This document shows, one piece after another, positions 59,249-64,000 of a stretch of DNA of 64,000 bases. The stretch spans positions 496,001 to 560,000 of the forward strand of contig CAVSQX010000004.1 in assembly GCA_963730225.1 (NCBI GenBank), written 5' to 3'. The notes beneath the pieces were generated by a model, which saw only the letters and a list, made by a program, of their open reading frames with translations, was not told where the DNA came from and searched no databases. This stretch comes from CAVSQX01 sp963730225. Its GTDB lineage: Bacteria; Planctomycetota; Phycisphaerae; Tepidisphaerales; Tepidisphaeraceae. A program made the position numbers and the translations under genes. How positions within the stretch are numbered: position 1 is the first letter of the stretch; every line of letters begins with the position of its first letter.

Positions 59249-61603
59249 ATGCCCGCCGTCGGCAAAAACATCCCCCACGATTCCGCCCTCGGCCACGTCA
59301 CCGGCCAATCCATCTTTCTCGACGACGTTCCCCCCGCCCGCAACGAATTGCTGGTGGATTTTCTTGGCAGCCCGGTGGCTCACGGCCGCATCCAATCCGC
59401 CGATCTTTCCGTCGCCGCCAAAATCCCCGGCGTCGTGCTGCTTCTGACCCACCAAGACATCCCCGGCCACAACCATTTCGGCCCGATTATGCCCGACGAG
59501 CATCTGCTCGCCGACCAAATCGTCCAATACATCGGCGATCCGATCGTCCTCATCGCCGCCGAGAATCGCGCCGCCATCGACGCCGCCCGAAAAGCCATCG
59601 TGCTGAAAATCGAACCCCTCCATCCGATCTTCTCCATCGAAGATGCAATCGCCGCCCAAAGCTTCATCGGCCCCCAGCGAAAAATTGAGCGCGGCAACGT
59701 CGACGCCACCCTCGCCGCCGCCCAGCATCGCCTCGACGGAATTCTCCACACCGCCGGCCAGGAGCATTTTTATCTGGAATCGCAAGTGGCCATCGCCCAC
59801 GCCGGCGAGTTCGGCCAGATGACCGTCCATTCCTCCACTCAACATCCCACCGAAGTGCAGCAGGTGATCGCCGAAGTGCTCGGCGTGCCGTTCAATCACG
59901 TCGTCGTGATCTGCAAGCGCATGGGCGGCGGCTTCGGCGGCAAAGAAACCCAGGCCGCCCAACCCGCCGCCATGGCCGCTCTCGCCGCCGCCAAAACCGG
60001 CCGGCCGTGCCGCATCGCTCTGGGCAAAGACGACGACATGCGCTTCACCGGCAAACGCCATCCGTTCCTGGGAAAATATTCCGTCGGCTTCGATTCCTCC
60101 GGCAAAATCACCGCCCTCTCCATGCAGCTTTTCTCCGACGGCGGCTGCACCTGCGATCTTTCCCCCTCCATTCTCGAACGCGCCATGCTGCACAGCGAGA
60201 ACGCCTATTTCATCGAGAACTTCCGCGTCACCGGCCAAATCTGCAAAACCAATCTCCCCAGCAACACCGCCTTCCGCGGCTTCGGCGGGCCGCAGGGCGT
60301 GGCGAACATCGAAAATATCATCGAAGAAATCGCCGCCCATCTGGGCCTGGACCCGCTGGATATCCGCCAGCTCAACTGCTACGGCATCGACGATCGCAAC
60401 ACCACTCCCTACGGCCAGATCGTCCGCAACAACACGCTGCCCCGGCTTTTTTCCGATCTGCGAAAATCCAGCGACTACGATCGCCGCCGCGCCGAAATCG
60501 CCGCGTTCAATGCCTCCAGCCGTACGCACCTTCGCGGCCTGTCAATGACGGCTGTGAAATTCGGAATCTCCTTCACCAAGAAAACCCTCAACCAGGCCAA
60601 CGCCCTGGTCAACGTTTATCTCGACGGCTCGGTGATGGTTTCCACCGGCGGCACCGAAATGGGCCAGGGCGTCTACACCCGGGTTCGCCAGATCGTCGCC
60701 GACGAACTGGGCGTCACCTACGACAAAGTGATCGTCGCGCCGACCAGCACCGACAAAAACAACAACACGTCCCCCACCGCCGCCTCCGCCGGCACCGATC
60801 TCAACGGCGCAGCCGCCGCCGACGCCTGCTCCCGCATCCGCCAGCGCCTCGCCGAATTCGCCGCGCCGCTGCTGGCCGGTTCTCACGAAAAACTTCAGCC
60901 GTCCGCCGCCGACATTCGCTTCGAGGAAAACGAAGTTTTCGATGCTCGACAGCCGCAGCGCAAAATCTCCTTCAAGGATTTGGTCCTCGCCGCCTACCAG
61001 GAACGCGTCAGCCTCGGCGAGCGCGGCTTCTACGCCACTCCCGGCGTCGATTTCAACCGCGAGACCGGCCAGGGCACTCCGTTTTTGTATTACACCAACG
61101 GCGTGGCCGCCTCGGAAATTCTGATCGATCGCTTCACCGGCGAACTCAAAGTGCCGCGCGTCGATCTGCTCATGGACGCCGGCCTGTGCATCAACCCCGG
61201 CATCGACCGCGGCCAGGTCACCGGCGGTTTCATCCAGGGACTCGGCTGGGTCACCACCGAAGAACTGAAATATTCCGATCGCGGCGATCTTCTCTCGCAC
61301 TCCCCCACCACCTACAAAATTCCCAACATCAGCGACGTGCCCGACATCTTCAACGTCGATTTTCTCGACAATCCCGACAACGTCGTGAGCCTCAAAAAAA
61401 GCAAAGCACTCGGCGAGCCTCCGCTGCTGCTGGGCGTTTCCGTCTGGACCGCCGTGAAGCAGGCGATCTTTGCCGCCGGCGCCGATGCGTCGAAATTATC
61501 TCTCCCGGCGACCGGCGAAAAAATCTTGCTGATCCTCGATTGCCCCCGCCCCGCGCATCCCTCGCGTATAAAGCCGCCGATGTCATCGGCGGTCCGCACA
61601 TGA
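59249..61603 (+). CDS. xdhB: Xanthine dehydrogenase molybdopterin-binding subunit
   Basis: 784-residue large subunit that binds the molybdenum cofactor and oxidises purines such as hypoxanthine and xanthine. 'GLGHVTGQSIFLDDVP'-like opening ('ALGHVTGQSIFLDD'), 'RMGGGFGGKETQAAQPAAMAAL' (first cofactor loop), 'NTAFRGFGGPQGVANIENI' (second loop, with the Arg that orients xanthine), 'STGGTEMGQGVYTRVRQI', and 'KSKALGEPPLLLGVSVWTAVKQAI' holding the catalytic Glu. Complete. As I recall, XdhC-type insertion factors usually follow, but here a Uma2 gene does. The last codons include a perfect 9-bp palindrome (61574-61592). Confidence 0.93.
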   Translation: MPAVGKNIPHDSALGHVTGQSIFLDDVPPARNELLVDFLGSPVAHGRIQSADLSVAAKIPGVVLLLTHQDIPGHNHFGPIMPDEHLLADQIVQYIGDPIVLIAAENRAAIDAARKAIVLKIEPLHPIFSIEDAIAAQSFIGPQRKIERGNVDATLAAAQHRLDGILHTAGQEHFYLESQVAIAHAGEFGQMTVHSSTQHPTEVQQVIAEVLGVPFNHVVVICKRMGGGFGGKETQAAQPAAMAALAAAKTGRPCRIALGKDDDMRFTGKRHPFLGKYSVGFDSSGKITALSMQLFSDGGCTCDLSPSILERAMLHSENAYFIENFRVTGQICKTNLPSNTAFRGFGGPQGVANIENIIEEIAAHLGLDPLDIRQLNCYGIDDRNTTPYGQIVRNNTLPRLFSDLRKSSDYDRRRAEIAAFNASSRTHLRGLSMTAVKFGISFTKKTLNQANALVNVYLDGSVMVSTGGTEMGQGVYTRVRQIVADELGVTYDKVIVAPTSTDKNNNTSPTAASAGTDLNGAAAADACSRIRQRLAEFAAPLLAGSHEKLQPSAADIRFEENEVFDARQPQRKISFKDLVLAAYQERVSLGERGFYATPGVDFNRETGQGTPFLYYTNGVAASEILIDRFTGELKVPRVDLLMDAGLCINPGIDRGQVTGGFIQGLGWVTTEELKYSDRGDLLSHSPTTYKIPNISDVPDIFNVDFLDNPDNVVSLKKSKALGEPPLLLGVSVWTAVKQAIFAAGADASKLSLPATGEKILLILDCPRPAHPSRIKPPMSSAVRT

Positions 61604-61609
61604 TATATT
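61574..61609 (+). promoter_or_regulatory. Palindrome and -10 element before the Uma2 gene
   Basis: CCGCCGATG-T-CATCGGCGG (61574-61592) is a perfect palindrome inside the end of xdhB. TATATT (61604-61609, preceded by TGA, so an extended -10) lies 7 bases before the Uma2 ATG, again predicting a leaderless transcript. The palindrome sits where an operator or an attenuating hairpin would act. Confidence 0.4.
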
Positions 61610-61616
61610 GACAGCC

Positions 61617-62234
61617 ATGTCCGTCCTCGCCCCCCGCAACCTCCAGCCCGCCTATACGAAAGAGCCGATCTATCGGCTCACGGTGGATCAATACCACGAC
61701 CTGATCAACTCCGGAAAGCTGACCGCAGACGATCCCGTCGAGCTTTTGGATGGAATCCTGGTTTTCAAAATACCCAAAAAGCCAAAGCATTCCGTAACCA
61801 CCGAACGCGCCCGCCAAGTGCTAACTCCCCTGCTTTCCCCAGGCTGGTTTTATCGTACCCAGGAACCCATCACCCTGGCCGACGGCGAGCCCGAGCCAGA
61901 CGGCGCGATCATCCGCGGCCGCATCGACGACTACACCGCTCGCCATCCCGGCCCGGCGGATGTCGCCCTTGTGATCGAAATCGCCGACACCACCCTCGAC
62001 CGCGATCGTAGCATGAAGCTCCGCAGCTACGCCCGCGCTGCGATTCCCAACTACTGGATCATCAACCTGATCGACCGGCACATCGAAGCTTACAGCGATC
62101 CCAATCCGCTGGCCGCCCCCGAACCGACATTCCGCGCCCGCCAGATATACCACCCCAACGCCACCATCCCCGTGCCGCTCGCCACCGCCGCCTCCTCATC
62201 GATATCTGCCGCCGACCTGCTACCACCCCGTTGA
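61617..62234 (+). CDS. Uma2 family putative restriction endonuclease-fold protein
   Basis: 205-residue protein of the Uma2/DUF820 family, with the PD-(D/E)XK nuclease fold. Pattern: 'YRLTVDQYHDLINSGKLTADDPVELLDGILV' at the start, then 'EPEPDGAIIRG' (active-site Asp), 'ADVALVIEIADTTLDRDRSMKLRSYARAAIPNYWIINL' (Glu-x-x and the Lys/Arg helix). The biological role of the family is unknown, although it is abundant in cyanobacteria and planctomycetes. ATG at 61617; an upstream TTG at 61608 is less likely. It follows xdhB by 13 bp. Confidence 0.9.
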   Translation: MSVLAPRNLQPAYTKEPIYRLTVDQYHDLINSGKLTADDPVELLDGILVFKIPKKPKHSVTTERARQVLTPLLSPGWFYRTQEPITLADGEPEPDGAIIRGRIDDYTARHPGPADVALVIEIADTTLDRDRSMKLRSYARAAIPNYWIINLIDRHIEAYSDPNPLAAPEPTFRARQIYHPNATIPVPLATAASSSISAADLLPPR

Positions 62235-62255
62235 TTTTTCGATTCTCGTAATCCA

Positions 62256-62284
62256 CGTTTAGCGCCGGCCCGGAAGGGCCGGGC
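62256..62284. repeat. GC-rich hairpin element, copy 2
   Basis: CGTTTA followed by stem CCGGCCC (62265-62271) / GGGCCGG (62276-62282) with loop GGAA. Same design as 50248-50271. It follows the Uma2 stop codon by about 20 bp. No T-run. Confidence 0.55.
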
Positions 62285-62390
62285 TGTTCTAACCAAAATG
62301 GTACGCCCCCAAAGTTTCGGCCACATGGCCACATTGGCCCCGCGGCAATCGTTTGCATCAATCGCATTCTTTGATTAAATAACATCTGAA

Positions 62391-63932
62391 ATGCGATACG
62401 TTCCCCTCGCAACTGTCCTCGCCCTCACCGCGGCGATGTCCCCGCCGCCCGCCGGATCGCAAACGCTTCCCACCACCGCTCCGGCCAACCTCGTTTCCCC
62501 ATTGTCCCCGCCGAATATTCCCCAGCCGATATTTGGCTCAAAAACTTTCAACGTCAAAGATTTTGGCGCAACCGGCGACGATAAAACCAACGACACGCCC
62601 GCCATCAACAAAGCCATCGAACAGTGCAGCACCGACGGCGGCGGAACCGTCAACTTCCCCGCCGGAAAATACGTCGTCGCTTCCGTTCATCTCAAAAGCA
62701 ACGTCTGTCTGAAGCTCGACGCCAACGCCGTCATCATCGGCGCAGCCACCGGCTACGACGCGCCCGAGCCCAATCCCTACAGCAAATACCAGGATTTCGG
62801 CCACAGCCATTTCCACGACGCCGTCATGTGGGGCGACGGCATCGAGAACTTCGCCATCCTCGGCGGCTCCGTCGACGGCGGGCACACTTCGCAAGGCGAC
62901 AAAAAAGGCGCCGGCACCGGCAACAAAGTCATCGCCATCAAAAACGCCCGCAACCTCCTCTTCGAAGGCGTCACCCACGACAACGGCGGGCACTTCGTCT
63001 ATCTCCTGAACAACTGCGAAAACATCACCATCGCCCACGACACCATCAAAAAATCCCGCGACGGCATCGACTTGATGGGCTGCCGCAACGTCGCCGTCCA
63101 CGATTGCCATTTCACCGGCTGCGGCGACGACACCCTCGGCATCAAAAGCGATTGGGGACTCGGCAAAAAAATCCTGACCGAAAATGTCTATGCCTGGGAT
63201 TGCTATTTCGAATCCGGCTGCAACGGTGTTCAGTTCGGCTCCGAAACCGCCGGTGATTTCCACAACATCAACGTCTGGAACATCAAGATCGGCCTGGCCA
63301 TGAAAGCCGGCATCGGTTTCACCTCCTGCGACGGCGGGATTATCGACGGCGTGCGCTTCGACCACTTCGATATCAAGAACGCCGCCAATCCCATCTTCAT
63401 GCTCATCATGGATCGCCTCCGCACCGGCGATCCCGACAAGAAAACCGGCACGATCAAGAACGTGAAAATCTCAAACGTCACCATTTCCGACATGAAAGCC
63501 GGCCGACAGGGCCCGATTCACTGTGCCACCATCTCCGGCCGACCCGAATCGTTCCTCGAAAACATCACTCTGGAAAACATCAAAATCACCTACCCCGGCG
63601 GCGAACCCGCTTCCGAAGCCGATATCGTCCCGCCCTACCCCAAAGACTACTCTCCCAATTCCATGAAGCTGCGTCCCGCCTCCGGCTTCTACATTCGCAA
63701 CGTCAAAAACCTCCAGCTTCACAACGTCGAAATAAATTTCCTCACGCCCGACCCCAAGCCCCCGCTGGTCGCCTCCGACGTCGACGGCCTGCTGCTCGAC
63801 CATTTCCTCGTCGACGGCAAATCCCCCGACATCGAGACCATTCGCCTCGACAACGTCACCGGCCTGACCATACAGGATTCCCCCGGCCTCAAATCCCAGG
63901 ATTCGCAAAACGTCACCACGATGAAGGAATAG
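62391..63932 (+). CDS. Polygalacturonase-like glycoside hydrolase family 28
   Basis: Exported pectin-degrading hydrolase, 513 residues. Signal peptide (cut near 'PPAGSQTLP') and a Thr/Ala/Pro linker. The beta-helix opens with 'KTFNVKDFGATGDDKTNDTPAINKAIEQCSTDGGGTV'-type sequence (pectate-lyase/GH28 start). The GH28 catalytic region is 'SRDGIDLMGCRNVAVHDCHFTGCGDDTLGIKSD', with catalytic Asp residues in 'DGID' and 'GDDT', and 'GAGTGNKVIAIKNARNLLFEGV' before it. The usual 'GHG' is replaced by 'NGVQFGSE', which occurs in exo-acting or rhamnogalacturonan-type members. It returns to the pectin theme of the left end of the window. Confidence 0.87.
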   Translation: MRYVPLATVLALTAAMSPPPAGSQTLPTTAPANLVSPLSPPNIPQPIFGSKTFNVKDFGATGDDKTNDTPAINKAIEQCSTDGGGTVNFPAGKYVVASVHLKSNVCLKLDANAVIIGAATGYDAPEPNPYSKYQDFGHSHFHDAVMWGDGIENFAILGGSVDGGHTSQGDKKGAGTGNKVIAIKNARNLLFEGVTHDNGGHFVYLLNNCENITIAHDTIKKSRDGIDLMGCRNVAVHDCHFTGCGDDTLGIKSDWGLGKKILTENVYAWDCYFESGCNGVQFGSETAGDFHNINVWNIKIGLAMKAGIGFTSCDGGIIDGVRFDHFDIKNAANPIFMLIMDRLRTGDPDKKTGTIKNVKISNVTISDMKAGRQGPIHCATISGRPESFLENITLENIKITYPGGEPASEADIVPPYPKDYSPNSMKLRPASGFYIRNVKNLQLHNVEINFLTPDPKPPLVASDVDGLLLDHFLVDGKSPDIETIRLDNVTGLTIQDSPGLKSQDSQNVTTMKE

Positions 63933-64000
63933 ACCCATCCGCCTCCGTCGTTTGATTTCGCCCCAATTAAACGCTTGCCGCCGCGCCGTCACCTGTGTAC
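63933..64000. other. Window end, no feature
   Basis: 68 bp after the GH28 stop codon. Nothing recognisable. Confidence 0.4.

Noticed and set aside
59243..60529. 428-codon open frame on the minus strand inside xdhB, rich in Gly and Ala
   Set aside because: Same GC-driven antisense effect. The composition (Gly/Ala/Asp repeats) mirrors the codons of the real gene and shows no domain.

Overview
The window reads as high-GC chromosomal DNA from a planctomycete, most likely of the class Phycisphaerae. The evidence is indirect: signal peptides followed by Thr/Pro-rich 'TTAP/TTQPA' linkers, a zinc-ribbon tail of the 'CGYDLRATPDRCSECG' type, a large extracellular protein with an N-terminal 'IEPRRLLS' (LEPR-type) motif, GH35/GH28/CE12/PL4 polysaccharide enzymes beside a sodium:solute symporter, and outer-membrane components (lpxD, secretin, beta-barrels). 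No rRNA, tRNA, CRISPR array, phage or transposase was seen.

Layout. 1-9.6 kb: rhamnogalacturonan-I utilisation locus (PL4 lyase, CE12 acetylesterase, YetA/PcRGLX-type exo-lyase, SSS symporter on the minus strand; divergent GH35 beta-galactosidase). 9.6-21.7 kb: housekeeping and accessory genes (two FkbM methyltransferases, TauE/SafE exporter with DUF1634 partner, SpoIIE-type phosphatase, dienelactone hydrolase, PD-(D/E)XK nuclease, class V aminotransferase, alpha/beta hydrolase, small beta-barrel protein, SRPBCC protein, RutE-like reductase). 21.8-22.6 kb: a HigBA toxin-antitoxin pair between two copies of the rutE 3' end. 22.7-26 kb: a beta-helix/SdrD-like giant secreted protein. 26-34.6 kb: XRE regulator with membrane partner, redox protein, prolyl oligopeptidase, SPOR-like membrane protein, beta-barrel, secretin. 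35-38.1 kb: murA, a quinone reductase, an orphan nuoC. 38.2-38.6 kb: candidate small RNA with promoter and terminators. 38.7-50.6 kb: DUF2231 membrane protein, then a long minus-strand series: a GntR-controlled ABC transporter, an ABC/FtsX exporter with two DUF3299-like proteins, ABC-F, lpxD, amidohydrolase, ispH, acylphosphatase. 50.7-55.9 kb: TPR/O-GlcNAc-transferase-like gene, and an overlapping operon of deacetylase, dipeptidase, acetyltransferase and PfkB kinase. 56-64 kb: GH67-like protein, xanthine dehydrogenase subunits, Uma2 nuclease, GH28 polygalacturonase.

At both ends the genes point to pectin breakdown: backbone lyases and GH28 cut the main chain, CE12 removes acetyl groups, GH35 trims galactan side chains and the symporter imports products.

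A recurrent feature is that about ten otherwise well conserved genes carry one isolated frameshift each. This pattern fits uncorrected indels in the assembly better than real gene decay, and the broken genes should be read with that in mind. Start sites were moved inward from the longest possible reading frame wherever a ribosome-binding site, a signal peptide or a 4-base stop/start overlap decided them.
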